Part shown: piece after piece, positions 17,691 to 26,336 of the stretch | Numbering within the stretch: position 1 is the first letter of the stretch | Layout of the letters: each line of letters starts with the position of its first letter | Notes under the pieces: model-generated | Told to the model about the DNA's origin: nothing | What the model saw: only the letters and a program-made list of their open reading frames with translations | Databases searched by the model: none | Program-made: the position numbers and the translations under genes | Assembly: GCA_029011315.1 (NCBI GenBank) | Contig: JAQXLA010000008.1 | Coordinates: 1-64,000 of the forward strand | DNA from: Desulfovibrionaceae bacterium | GTDB taxonomy: Bacteria > Desulfobacterota > Desulfovibrionia > Desulfovibrionales > Desulfovibrionaceae | Length of the DNA: 64,000 bases | Reading direction: 5' to 3'

Positions 17691-17829
17691 AATGCCGTGG
17701 ATTCTTTTTTCATGCTGTGTCATATGGTTGGGAATCGGCCTGTGCACCGCTGTATGGATGCTTCAGCAGCGTCGATTGGCAAAACGTTTAAGCCGTCTGG
17801 AACGGGAACGATATGGAGAAGATCAATGA
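17683..17829 (+). CDS. ccmD: Small haem exporter protein CcmD
   Basis: A 48-residue protein (M-I-E-M-P-W-I-L start, Y-G-E-D-Q end) with one membrane helix (about residues 6-27) followed by a strongly basic, arginine-rich cytoplasmic helix, the standard CcmD layout. It overlaps ccmC by eight bases, has a GAGGAG ribosome site, and its stop overlaps the next ATG. CcmD keeps CcmABC and holo-CcmE together. It was identified by position and topology rather than by strong motifs. Confidence 0.85.
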   Translation: MIEMPWILFSCCVIWLGIGLCTAVWMLQQRRLAKRLSRLERERYGEDQ

Positions 17830-18449
17830 CAAATTTTATTCGACATCTGTTAATGATTCTGCTGGGATTCTGTCTCGTGGGGTTAGGCTATGCTCTGGTC
17901 TATAAGACGCCGATTTTCCAGACAGTCCAGAATCAGCCTGGCCTTTCTGAGGATCAGATGAAGATTTCAGAAACGCAAGATCCCAAAAACAATAATGACT
18001 CTGCACAGGCAAGTTCTTCAAGGCTGTCAGCGGATGCCGAGCTCAATATGCTGATTTCGATGGCGAAGAAAATGCTGGCTGAGCAGAATTGGAATTATGC
18101 CGAAATGTATGCGCTGAAGGCACTGGTCAAAAATGCGCAGAGTGCCGAGGCTCTGTATTGTCTGGGCATCTCCCGATATCGTATGGAACGTTACGAAGAA
18201 GCCGCTTTGGCTCTTGAAAAAACGCTGCAGCTACAGGATGATCCTGCTGTTAGATATAGTCTTGGCGTGTTATATTTGTACTATCTTGGTCAGGCGACGA
18301 AGGGAACGAATCTCCTTCATTCGGTTGTCAATGACGGGGAGGCGAACGACGAATTAAAAAGCAATGCCAGTCGGCTTTTGTCCGATAATGCGGCTAAAGA
18401 ATCTGTTCAGGCAGCAAAGGCACCGGAGTCAATGTCGATAGACAAATAG
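17826..18449 (+). CDS. Membrane-anchored TPR protein of the ccm cluster
   Basis: A 207-residue protein with one N-terminal membrane segment (FIRHLLMILLGFCLVGLGYALV), a Ser/Gln/Asn-rich linker, then two or three tetratricopeptide repeats (for example AEALYCLGISRYRMERYEEAALALEKTLQL). The ATG forms an ATGA overlap with the ccmD stop; the open frame extends upstream to 17697 but only within ccmD. Its position and topology suggest a CcmI/CycH-like apocytochrome-binding role, but CcmI proteins are usually longer, so this is inference. Confidence 0.75.
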   Translation: MTNFIRHLLMILLGFCLVGLGYALVYKTPIFQTVQNQPGLSEDQMKISETQDPKNNNDSAQASSSRLSADAELNMLISMAKKMLAEQNWNYAEMYALKALVKNAQSAEALYCLGISRYRMERYEEAALALEKTLQLQDDPAVRYSLGVLYLYYLGQATKGTNLLHSVVNDGEANDELKSNASRLLSDNAAKESVQAAKAPESMSIDK

Positions 18450-18466
18450 TCAAGGAGTTTTTTTCT

Positions 18467-18739
18467 ATGGATTTCAGTTATACCCCAGAGCATGTCTGCT
18501 CAAAAAAATTTATGTTTCAGGTCAATCCACAGAGCCGGGCGATTGAGGATTTTGCGTTTATTGGCGGATGTCGGGGGAATCTGACAGGAATAGCTCATCT
18601 CATTAGAGGAATGACGCTTGATGAAGTAATTGATAAACTTGATCAATTGCCTCCATGTCCCTCTTCTGGCGTTTCTTCCTGTCCGGATCAGCTGCGTCAG
18701 GCTCTGATTGAAATTCGAGAAAAAATATCAGCAATGTAG
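18467..18739 (+). CDS. TSCPD-domain protein (TIGR03905-like)
   Basis: A 90-residue protein with the TSCPD fold found at the C-terminus of class II ribonucleotide reductases and as stand-alone proteins. The GGCRGNLTGIAHLIRGM segment and the late CP-SSGVSSCPDQL segment match this family. Four cysteines (near residues 11, 35, 63 and 71) could bind metal. A good AAGGAG site precedes the ATG. The function of stand-alone members is unknown. It ends in a bidirectional terminator. Confidence 0.75.
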   Translation: MDFSYTPEHVCSKKFMFQVNPQSRAIEDFAFIGGCRGNLTGIAHLIRGMTLDEVIDKLDQLPPCPSSGVSSCPDQLRQALIEIREKISAM

Positions 18740-18769
18740 AGCTGCTTTCGAAAAATTTTGATCGATAGT

Positions 18770-18807
18770 AAAAAATACGGCTTTCTGAAGAGAAAACCGT
18801 ATTTTTT
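18770..18807. terminator. Bidirectional terminator between the TSCPD gene and mazG
   Basis: An A/T-flanked stem (AAAAAATACGG with CCGTATTTTTT) serves both converging transcripts: T-run on the plus strand for the TSCPD gene, and on the minus strand for mazG ending at 18824. Confidence 0.8.
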
Positions 18808-18823
18808 ATGAACTTAGGATTTT

Positions 18824-19639
18824 TTATTCCGTTTTTTCTGTCTGTTTTACCTCATTCCACAATTCATCTTTCTCATCAAGCGAAAGAGAGGGAAAATCAA
18901 GACCCTTTGCATAGGCAAGATCTTCCATTTTTGCGAAGCGATTGAGGAAGCGTCGATTGGCCTGATCCAATGCGGGAGCAGCCTTAATGCCTTTTCTTCG
19001 GCCTAATTCAACCAGACTGAAGAGATGATCTCCGAATTCATGTTCAATGGCTTTTTCATCTCCGGAGGCCATCGCATCAAGAAGTTCCAGCCATTCGGAT
19101 TCAACCTGCTGTTCAACTTCCTCATCTTCAGTCCAGGTAAATCCGACTTTATCAGCTTTGGAATGGATTCTGTATGCTTTTGTCAATGGCGGAAGGCCGC
19201 TAGGTAGGCTATCGTAGACCTTTTTGGGCTGTTGAGGCCTTGTGTCTTCTTCGCTTTGTTCTTCTCGTTTGATACGTTCCCAGTCTTTCAGCTGGGATTC
19301 TCGGTCTTCATACGAAACTTGTCCGAAGACATGAGGATGACGGCGAATCATTTTGTCGGATTCGCTGTCCAACGCTTCCTTGAGTCCTCTTCCGTACTGC
19401 TTCTGTAAAAGTTTCCCGATGAACATCGTTAGAAACATGACATCTCCAAGTTCCTTGGTCATTTCCTTGTCATTGCCGGATCGGATGGCATCAACGAGTT
19501 CATAGCATTCTTCGATTAAATATTCCGTGAGCGATTCAGGAGTCTGTGTGCTGTCCCATGGACAGCCGTCCGGCGCGGTCAGCCGCTCAAGAATATCGTC
19601 GAGGCGATCGATTGCATGGTGAAGGGAATCAGAATTCAT
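18824..19639 (-). CDS. mazG: Nucleoside triphosphate pyrophosphohydrolase MazG
   Basis: A 271-residue house-cleaning enzyme that hydrolyses NTPs and dNTPs to monophosphates and pyrophosphate. Two MazG domains are visible. The N-terminal one has the metal-binding EECYELVDAI and ELGDVMFL pair, with the GCPWDSTQTPESL start motif typical of MazG. The second has EVESEWLELLDAM-like and EHEFGDHLFSLVELGR segments. The cvpA gene lies 65 bases upstream on the same strand. Confidence 0.93.
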   Translation of the reverse strand: MNSDSLHHAIDRLDDILERLTAPDGCPWDSTQTPESLTEYLIEECYELVDAIRSGNDKEMTKELGDVMFLTMFIGKLLQKQYGRGLKEALDSESDKMIRRHPHVFGQVSYEDRESQLKDWERIKREEQSEEDTRPQQPKKVYDSLPSGLPPLTKAYRIHSKADKVGFTWTEDEEVEQQVESEWLELLDAMASGDEKAIEHEFGDHLFSLVELGRRKGIKAAPALDQANRRFLNRFAKMEDLAYAKGLDFPSLSLDEKDELWNEVKQTEKTE

Positions 19640-19704
19640 GGTATAATGTCCTATGTGTCGCAGAGAGAAAAACGGTTACAGGTTTGGAGAGACATTCCTG
19701 TCAG

Positions 19705-20208
19705 CTATATGGCGGATCCGGGGGCCAGCCATCCATCAGGAAACTGCTGGAGAATCCATGCAGACAAATCGCGAATGAAAGCAGCTACAGCGGACTGATT
19801 CATAAGGCTGCTGCCGACAGGGAGAATATTGACAAGATACAGGAGAACGCAACATAGGCAGAGACCTTTTAAAAAACCGATTCCCATACCCAGAATATGA
19901 TCAATCCATCCTGCAGAAGCCATTTTCAAAAACGATCGCAGAAATTTTGCGGCTAAGGATGCGCAAAACATGCAGAAACAGAGAATTGCAATAAAGGAAA
20001 CAGCCCGGATCCATTCCTCAGGGACGATATTATTCAGATAATGAGCTAAAGTTCCATGATATTCAGCGGCGACAAAGAGCCCGCCGAAGATACCGAGCAA
20101 TCCTGATACTTCCGTAAGAAATCCGCGCAATGCTCCTCGAAGCGTAAGCAGTGCGAGAATTCCCATGAGTACGGCATCAGTGATATTAAAGTCAAAAGGC
20201 AGATGCAT
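19705..20208 (-). CDS. CvpA family membrane protein
   Basis: A 167-residue protein with four predicted membrane helices and the CvpA-type beginning (FNITDAVLMGILALLTLRGALRGFLTEVSGLLGIFGGLFVA). Family members are linked to colicin V production and envelope maintenance, with no settled molecular activity. It probably forms a transcription unit with mazG, after the qrc terminator. Confidence 0.85.
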   Translation of the reverse strand: MHLPFDFNITDAVLMGILALLTLRGALRGFLTEVSGLLGIFGGLFVAAEYHGTLAHYLNNIVPEEWIRAVSFIAILCFCMFCASLAAKFLRSFLKMASAGWIDHILGMGIGFLKGLCLCCVLLYLVNILPVGSSLMNQSAVAAFIRDLSAWILQQFPDGWLAPGSAI

Positions 20209-20228
20209 AGGATATCATCATTGTCAAA

Positions 20229-20267
20229 ATACTGCGGAAAAAACCTGTTCGGTTTTCTCCGCAGTAT
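20229..20267 (-). terminator. Terminator of the qrc operon
   Basis: A long hairpin with ATACTGCGG/CCGCAGTAT outer arms and an A-rich/T-rich inner stem (one mismatch) begins one base after the qrcD stop. On the minus strand it is followed by a short T stretch. Confidence 0.75.
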
Positions 20268-20268
20268 C

Positions 20269-21507
20269 TCAGTTGTTCAGTTCCTTTTCCTGAGGGAAGA
20301 GAGGCAAATAGCGGTACGCCAGTGCCAGACAAATCCAGGCATAAGCCATCACAAGAGCAGAAGATCCCCATTCCGCCCAGTTCGGGCAGTAGGTCTGCCA
20401 GGATTCAAAAGGCAGAACGGGCATTGCCATTGTTTGAACTGTCATTAGATATCGATTCAGCGTAACGCCGATACAGGCAAGAATGCCGCCGAGATACAGC
20501 GTAAACGGACGTTCCCTATGTCTTAAAAGAAGATAAGCAGGCACAATGCCGAAGATTGTCAGCTCAGACCAGAACAGCCATTTGCCATACAAAAGTCCAT
20601 GGAACATTTGATCGAACGTTAAGCCGCAGCGGGGAAGTATTCCCCAAATCCACCCAATGGTGTCGATGAGCTTAAAGACCATGTAAATGCCAAACATCGT
20701 TCCGGCAATTTTTCCCATAAGCTGTTTGACATCCCAGGAAACAAGACGGCGTCCCGTCATTTTTTCCATGAGAGACGCAATCAGAACAGTAAACATCGGA
20801 CCGGATCCGACAGCTGAAAGCACATACAGGAAGAATGTCCAGGGCCAGATAAAAAATCCGTCGCGCAGAACATATGGTCTGCCGAACAGAACGCCGTACA
20901 TGCCGCCCAGAGAACCTTGATGAAATGTGGAGAGAAAGGCTCCGATACCGGCAAACAGGGGCATGATAATATGCATATTATGCGCTATCGACTTGGCAAT
21001 TCGTCCGAAGGAACGATTTTCCAGAATGATAGGCACCGCTTCAATAATCAGCACTGTGCAATAACAGGTAATACAGAAGATGACTTCCGTAAGCATGGAA
21101 TGGACATTGGCATGCCAGTAGCCGAACCAGCATCGCAGAGGCTGACCGATATCCAGTACCAGAATGAGCATCGCTCCTGAATAACACAGAAAGCCAATGA
21201 TAACGGCCAAATTGATAATGTTTTTCAGTCGATCCAGATTGAGAAGATATCGGAGTGCTCCAGTAAAGAACGCTCCAGCTCCCAAAGCAATGACAGCCAA
21301 GTCAAAGGTGATCCACAGGCCAAAGCCAAAAGCATCATCTAATCCCGTGACGCCAAGTCCGGACGAAAGAACGCTGTAAGCTGCGTAAAGTCCCCACAGT
21401 CCCAGCAGAAATGCCGGAATCAAACTGATTATGAAACGTTTCAGAGAGCAGCGGGGACATCCCTCAGGCAAAAACGCCGCATCTGCAGGCATATGAAGAT
21501 CATTCAT
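20269..21507 (-). CDS. qrcD: Menaquinone reductase membrane subunit QrcD (NrfD family)
   Basis: A 412-residue integral membrane protein of the NrfD/PsrC type with about ten membrane segments, beginning after a soluble N-terminus with a CPRC pair. In the Qrc complex it anchors the periplasmic subunits and carries the menaquinone site. The long loops and late LNRYLMTVQTMAMPVLPF segment fit this family. It starts five bases after qrcC ends, and a strong terminator follows. The subunit assignment rests on the full A-B-C-D gene order. Confidence 0.92.
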   Translation of the reverse strand: MNDLHMPADAAFLPEGCPRCSLKRFIISLIPAFLLGLWGLYAAYSVLSSGLGVTGLDDAFGFGLWITFDLAVIALGAGAFFTGALRYLLNLDRLKNIINLAVIIGFLCYSGAMLILVLDIGQPLRCWFGYWHANVHSMLTEVIFCITCYCTVLIIEAVPIILENRSFGRIAKSIAHNMHIIMPLFAGIGAFLSTFHQGSLGGMYGVLFGRPYVLRDGFFIWPWTFFLYVLSAVGSGPMFTVLIASLMEKMTGRRLVSWDVKQLMGKIAGTMFGIYMVFKLIDTIGWIWGILPRCGLTFDQMFHGLLYGKWLFWSELTIFGIVPAYLLLRHRERPFTLYLGGILACIGVTLNRYLMTVQTMAMPVLPFESWQTYCPNWAEWGSSALVMAYAWICLALAYRYLPLFPQEKELNN

Positions 21508-21512
21508 GAATC

Positions 21513-22280
21513 CTATCTCTCCGTCTTTTCATCACTCAGATAGTTATCGCCGAGTCGCCTCACCCATTCTCTGCTGCTGAGATACCATACCTGAGGCTCC
21601 GTTCCGAGGCGTTCCAGAAGCCGAAAAGCCCTGTGGCTTCGGATTAATTTGGAAACAGCATGATTGGGATTCATGACATCTCCGAACGTAATGGCTCCGG
21701 AAGGACAGATTTCCGCACAAGCTGGAATGTAGGCGTCTTCCGGAAGCTTCTCTGGATCAGTGCCGGCAGCAAGAGCCCTGTCTTTCGCAAGCATCAGACG
21801 ATGATGGCAGAACGTGCATTTCTCGACAACGCCTCTTGGTCTGGGAGAGACATCAGGAGAAAGGGTCTTTTCCATGCCTTCCGGCCAAATCGGATCCTGC
21901 CAGTTAAAATAGCGCGCATGATAGGGACATGAAGCCATGCAGTAGCGGCATCCGATGCAGCGGGGATAAATTTGGCTGACGATGCCGCCATTTTCAGATT
22001 TATCTGTTGCTGTCACGGGGCAGACACTGACGCATGAAGGCTTGCCGCACTGCATGCATGGTCTGGGCAGATACGCTGTGTCTCCGTTTGGAAAATCCCT
22101 GCCGTTTGTCAATCGATAGACCTTGAGCCAGGTTATGACTCGATTATTGGCTGTTCCATCTTCATACAAAGGAATATTGTTTTCCGTCTGGCAGGCAACC
22201 ATGCAGGCTCCGCATCCCGTACACTTGTCGAGATCGATGACCATCGTCCAGCGGATAGAGAAGTTGTGTGCTGTGGACAT
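21513..22280 (-). CDS. qrcC: Menaquinone reductase iron-sulfur subunit QrcC
   Basis: A 255-residue ferredoxin-like protein with four cysteine clusters for [4Fe-4S] or [3Fe-4S] centres: CTGCGACMVACQ, CMQCGKPSCVSVCP, CIGCRYCMASCP and the split CTFCHH/CAEICP. It passes electrons between QrcA/QrcB and QrcD. The ATG at 22280, with an AAGGA site and five bases after the qrcB stop, is preferred over upstream in-frame starts that lie inside qrcB. It has no signal peptide and is presumably carried out with the Tat-exported QrcB. Confidence 0.93.
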   Translation of the reverse strand: MSTAHNFSIRWTMVIDLDKCTGCGACMVACQTENNIPLYEDGTANNRVITWLKVYRLTNGRDFPNGDTAYLPRPCMQCGKPSCVSVCPVTATDKSENGGIVSQIYPRCIGCRYCMASCPYHARYFNWQDPIWPEGMEKTLSPDVSPRPRGVVEKCTFCHHRLMLAKDRALAAGTDPEKLPEDAYIPACAEICPSGAITFGDVMNPNHAVSKLIRSHRAFRLLERLGTEPQVWYLSSREWVRRLGDNYLSDEKTER

Positions 22281-22284
22281 CAGC

Positions 22285-24327
22285 TTAATCCTTGCTTCTG
22301 ATTTGAATATCGATACCGCCGTCTGCGGAAAATTCTGGTGATGAATCTGCGCAGGCTGCAATCAGCGTCAGAATATTATTTCCCTTGCCGCGGTTGTATC
22401 CGGCAAATCCCTCATGTCCGAAACCTGAAGCCGCTACAGCAGTATTCGATGCAATGTTTTCGGACAAACTGACGACGGCTCTGACGGTTTTACCTCCTGC
22501 AGCAATGGTAACATGAGATCCCTCATGCAATCCCAAGGATACGGCAGAAGCCCGATTCATGCTGACAACGGATAATCCCTCTTTCAGAAATTCTCCTGTC
22601 AGTACGGTATTGCTGGGCGGCAGCCCTGAAGATGGGGTTCCAAATGCATTTTTCCATATTGGAATCAGCTTCAAGCCACCGGGATTTCTGTTGAAGACAG
22701 GATCCCTGCTGATGAGCGGAACATCATAGAAGGGATATACATTGACAACAGCCTGAGAAACAAAGGCCTTTCCGGCGAACACTTGATCTGGACTGGCACC
22801 GACTGCGGCAGCTCCGGCCGCGAGAAATTCTCGAACAGAAGCGAAAGAGAATGGGGATCCGAGTCTTTTTGCAATATCCATAAGGACATCAGCCGCAGAA
22901 CGTGATTCAAATAAAGGATCTGAGGCAGGTTGGGCAATGGAAAACAAAGAGAACGGATATCCCAGCGGGAAAGCAACGCAATCTTCTCTTTCCAGTCCTT
23001 CTGCCAGAGGCAGGACAAGTTTGCATTCCTGAGCGGTCTCATCCAGAAATGGCGAGAACGCCACAGAAAGATCGGCACGCTGAATGGCGGCAGACGTTTC
23101 CGGAAGAGGCAGGGCATAGATGGGATTGGCTGCATAGAAGATAAGAAGTCGCGGGGATTCTTTTGGCGATGCGGCAGATTTACGGAGATCATCGATGAGA
23201 TTTCTAGAAAAGATCTCCGTGTACGCAGGAGATTCGGATACGATGGGATCCGGCACGGGAACGGCGCGCATGCCGCCCTTTTTGTTCAGCTGCCCCAGTG
23301 CCATATTCAATGCGATCGCGGCGGCGAACATTGGTGTGCGGCCGCCCTGCTGCAAAGATGTGCCGGCAACGACCAGCGGAGACTTCGCGCTGAGAAAAGC
23401 CTTAGCAAAGGAAAGGAAGATATCCTGGGAAAGTCCGGTTGCTTCACAGACTTTTGCCGTCGTCCACTGAGATGCAGCTTCGCTCAGTCGTCTCACATTT
23501 TTGAAAGAACACAGATGATCTTCGGCGGCAAGCATGTGAATCAGCCCCATAAGAAGAGCTGTTTCCGTTCCGGGATTGATGAAAAGTTTTACATCCGCAA
23601 CGGCGGCGGTGCCAGTTCCGGCGGAACCTGCCCAAGCTATCCTGGTAGAATCCTTCTTCTGTCGAGCGGTTGCCGGTGCTGTGCCCCATGAATCCAGAAT
23701 ATCGGCGTTGAGTGCCAGAATGAAGTCGCTTTCGGCCATGTCAAAGCCAAGGCGTCCGTTGCCTCCGGCACTTTTCCATGCCTGTGTCAGAGAATGAGCA
23801 TCATCAGGCATGACGTAAAATCGATCGGATCCGATTTTGCATAAAAAGCCAGCATAAATTTCATTTAAAAGCCCGTTGGTATCTCCAGAGATAAAACAGG
23901 CTTCATTCTTCTGCAGCTGTTTGCAGATCCCCGTAAGCATTTTCAGGGCTTTTTCCCAGGAAATGGGGCTGAAGGAACCGTCTCCGTTTTTAAGCAAAGG
24001 GGTACGCACGCGCGCAGGGCTGTGCAGCAGGCGCACTTCTGCGGAAGCCAGTGCTGAAACGGCACCAAAGCTCAAGGGAGAATCCTTATCTCCGGAAACA
24101 TGAACCGGCTGTCCGTTGATGCTTCGGATGCGCATTCCGCATGCTGTAGGGCATGTCTTGCTGACTGTTTTTGTCCAGGTTTCTCTGCCTTTTGCCGGAG
24201 AAGGAATCCAGGACCAGTTTTGGCTCCAGATGGAAATATCATCCAGACCTCTCCAGATAACAGGCGTTGCCAGTGTTCCTGCAGCAGCGCCGCCGATAAA
24301 TTTCAGAAAGCCCCGTCTGTCAAGCAT
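22285..24327 (-). CDS. qrcB: Menaquinone reductase molybdopterin-family subunit QrcB
   Basis: A 680-residue protein of the DMSO reductase family fold, with a Tat signal (DRRGFLKFIGG, residues 3-13). Characterised Desulfovibrio QrcB has this fold but no molybdenum. The N-terminal cysteine region here is CPTACGMRIR, with no full four-cysteine cluster motif visible and no obvious Cys/Sec/Ser metal ligand position, which agrees. Length is normal for QrcB. The gene lies 11 bases after qrcA. Confidence 0.92.
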   Translation of the reverse strand: MLDRRGFLKFIGGAAAGTLATPVIWRGLDDISIWSQNWSWIPSPAKGRETWTKTVSKTCPTACGMRIRSINGQPVHVSGDKDSPLSFGAVSALASAEVRLLHSPARVRTPLLKNGDGSFSPISWEKALKMLTGICKQLQKNEACFISGDTNGLLNEIYAGFLCKIGSDRFYVMPDDAHSLTQAWKSAGGNGRLGFDMAESDFILALNADILDSWGTAPATARQKKDSTRIAWAGSAGTGTAAVADVKLFINPGTETALLMGLIHMLAAEDHLCSFKNVRRLSEAASQWTTAKVCEATGLSQDIFLSFAKAFLSAKSPLVVAGTSLQQGGRTPMFAAAIALNMALGQLNKKGGMRAVPVPDPIVSESPAYTEIFSRNLIDDLRKSAASPKESPRLLIFYAANPIYALPLPETSAAIQRADLSVAFSPFLDETAQECKLVLPLAEGLEREDCVAFPLGYPFSLFSIAQPASDPLFESRSAADVLMDIAKRLGSPFSFASVREFLAAGAAAVGASPDQVFAGKAFVSQAVVNVYPFYDVPLISRDPVFNRNPGGLKLIPIWKNAFGTPSSGLPPSNTVLTGEFLKEGLSVVSMNRASAVSLGLHEGSHVTIAAGGKTVRAVVSLSENIASNTAVAASGFGHEGFAGYNRGKGNNILTLIAACADSSPEFSADGGIDIQIRSKD

Positions 24328-24338
24328 GGCATTCTCCT

Positions 24339-24974
24339 TTACTTATGGCAGACGAAGCAGGCGTTGCCGGCGCGGGTACTGCCGCGATGGTTCGGATTCG
24401 CGTGGCAGGCTTCGCATTGCTGCATTTTCATAGTGTTTCGACCGTAACCGGTAAGACGGTTTCTTTCAAAATCAGGCAATCTGCTGCTCTTGCCCACTTC
24501 TCCATGGCAGACTGAGCAGAGGTTGGATTCCGATCCGGCATGGCAGGTCCCGCAGACCTGTTTTGAGTGTACCGCATGACTGAAAAAAACATTGTCTGGC
24601 TGCCTGCGAGTGGTCAGCCACGGTACTTCCTTTTGTGCCTGAACATATTCAGTAAAGAAATGCTGTTCTGCTTTCTTTGTTCCAATCATGCGATTATGGC
24701 ATTGAGCACAGTCTGCTGTAGACGGCCAGGCATGAAAGGATCCGTCCTGCCGAAGATAATGGCATGTGCTGCAATCCATACGGGCATGATTGACATGTGT
24801 ACGGTGGCTGAACTGTACGGGCTGTTCCAGACTCTCATGCATCAGAATTGGATACAGTATCCAGCCCAGAATAACCGCAACAGCAAATCCAAGCAGAAAA
24901 GGCAGGATTGCTTTGAAGCGGTCGGCGAGATGTTTTTTCCTCTCGGCAATTGTTTCGTGTTGCCTATCCCCCAT
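24339..24974 (-). CDS. qrcA: Menaquinone reductase hexahaem cytochrome QrcA
   Basis: A 211-residue cytochrome c with an N-terminal membrane anchor (about residues 22-45) and exactly six CXXCH motifs (CSTCH, CAQCH, CGTCH, CSVCH, CEACH, CFVCH), several near extra histidines fit for distal ligands. It accepts electrons from periplasmic tetrahaem cytochrome c3 fed by hydrogenases and formate dehydrogenases, and starts the Qrc chain to menaquinone. The 160 bases upstream are A+T-rich and should hold the operon promoter, but I find no convincing -35/-10 pair. The haems depend on the ccm genes at 13358-17829. Confidence 0.94.
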   Translation of the reverse strand: MGDRQHETIAERKKHLADRFKAILPFLLGFAVAVILGWILYPILMHESLEQPVQFSHRTHVNHARMDCSTCHYLRQDGSFHAWPSTADCAQCHNRMIGTKKAEQHFFTEYVQAQKEVPWLTTRRQPDNVFFSHAVHSKQVCGTCHAGSESNLCSVCHGEVGKSSRLPDFERNRLTGYGRNTMKMQQCEACHANPNHRGSTRAGNACFVCHK

Positions 24975-25132
24975 AACCGATGCCCCATGAAAAAAAGTTG
25001 TATGATGCGGAAACGTTTTTTCTGGACGGGAATCCGCTTCAAAGAAAGCAAAACGAATCCGTCGGACAAAAACAAAACGATGCTAAACTTTTTTTCTTTT
25101 TTTGAAAAGACCAGATATTCTGGGAATAAAAA

Positions 25133-25170
25133 AGAGAAGCGGCAGAGAAAAAAGTCTCTTTCGCTTCTCT
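25133..25170 (-). terminator. Terminator of the mnmE-addB-nmo operon
   Basis: A 9-bp stem (25133-25141 with 25162-25170) lies 27 bases after the flavoprotein gene stop. On the minus strand it is followed by TTTTTATT. It separates this operon from qrcA. Confidence 0.75.
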
Positions 25171-25196
25171 TCGAACGAATCTGACTTGTCAGGGCT

Positions 25197-26309
25197 CTAC
25201 GATTTGCAGATAGAAGCAAGTTTTTGATCGAATTCCTGCTGAAGAGATCCGATCAGCTCCTTGACGGAAAGAATGGCATTGACCCTCCCGACGTTGGCTC
25301 CACAAAAGGCAAAGCCTCTTTCGAGATTGCCCTTCATGGCATTGACCAGCGCAGCTGCGATGCAGTACGGCGTTTTTTCCTGTTTGCAGGTTGTGACGCA
25401 GTGAAAGACGCATTTAAAGGGCTTCTTTTTCCCCTCCATCATGGATTCGATAAAACCGTTGAAAAGAGCTCGTCCCGGCATTCCCACCGGACTTTTGATA
25501 ATGACAACGTCTTCTTTTCTGGCATTGATGTAGGCTTGCTTGAAGCGTTCATCGGCATCGCATTCCTTGGTGGCGACGAAGCGGGTTCCCATTTGAACGC
25601 CGGATGCTCCAAGATCCATGAAATTTTTGATATCTTCGCCGGTATAAATACCGCCTGCCGCAATTACAGGAATATGGCGGCCCACTTTATCCTCTATTGG
25701 TTTCACTGCTTCCACAACTTCCGGAATCAGTTTTTCCAGAGCAAAGTCGGGATCATCGATGTGTTCCCGGGAAAAGCCGAGATGCCCGCCGGCTTTTGGC
25801 CCTTCCACAACATAGGCATCCGGAGCAAGCCCTGTTTTCATCAGCCATTTTTTGGCCAGAATGGTCGCAGCCCGTCCGGAAGAAACAATAGGAACCAGTT
25901 TGGTCTTAAACTGTTCCTTATGCTTTTCGCATGTATCAAGAAAGAGTCGCGGCAAATCGAGAGGCAGTCCGGCTCCGGAAAAAATAAGATCCGCTTTGGA
26001 TGAAACAGCTGTGCAGACCATTTCTCGAAAAGTGGTCAGGGCTACCATAATATTGACGCCAATAATGCCCTGAGTTGATTCTCGAGCTTTTTCAATCTCT
26101 CGGCGCAGTGCGCGAAGATTGGCTTCAAGAGGATTTGTGGCGATATCAGGTTCTTTCATGCCAATCATCGCGCCGGCGATCACTCCGATGCCTCCCTCAT
26201 TGGCAACGGCTGAAGCCAGACGTGACAGGGAAATGCCAACGCCCATGCCTCCCTGAATGATCGGGATGCGGGCGGTAAGATCACCTATTGTTAACGAAGG
26301 AAAAGCCAT
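25197..26309 (-). CDS. Nitronate monooxygenase-like FMN enzyme
   Basis: A 370-residue TIM-barrel flavoprotein of the nitronate monooxygenase / 2-nitropropane dioxygenase family, also related to FabK enoyl-ACP reductase. The N-terminal PIIQGGMGVGIS, the VEGPKAGGHLGFS loop, IPVIAAGGIYTGEDI and GASGVQMGTRFVAT are the FMN- and substrate-binding segments. The C-terminal third (CVFHCVTTCKQEKTPYC) carries a cysteine cluster that is not part of the core family and might bind metal. The substrate cannot be inferred. An AAAGGAG ribosome site lies in the 27-base gap after addB, so it probably belongs to the same operon. Confidence 0.8.
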   Translation of the reverse strand: MAFPSLTIGDLTARIPIIQGGMGVGISLSRLASAVANEGGIGVIAGAMIGMKEPDIATNPLEANLRALRREIEKARESTQGIIGVNIMVALTTFREMVCTAVSSKADLIFSGAGLPLDLPRLFLDTCEKHKEQFKTKLVPIVSSGRAATILAKKWLMKTGLAPDAYVVEGPKAGGHLGFSREHIDDPDFALEKLIPEVVEAVKPIEDKVGRHIPVIAAGGIYTGEDIKNFMDLGASGVQMGTRFVATKECDADERFKQAYINARKEDVVIIKSPVGMPGRALFNGFIESMMEGKKKPFKCVFHCVTTCKQEKTPYCIAAALVNAMKGNLERGFAFCGANVGRVNAILSVKELIGSLQQEFDQKLASICKS

Positions 26310-26336
26310 AATGAGCTCCTTTGTGTTATAGTATGC

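Noticed and set aside
22930-23691. 253-codon plus-strand frame opposite qrcB
   Set aside because: Antisense shadow of qrcB; sequence rich in Arg, Gln and Phe with no recognisable family.
24975-25132. Operon promoter or regulator site upstream of qrcA
   Set aside because: The region is A+T-rich but I find no -35/-10 pair or palindrome good enough to report.
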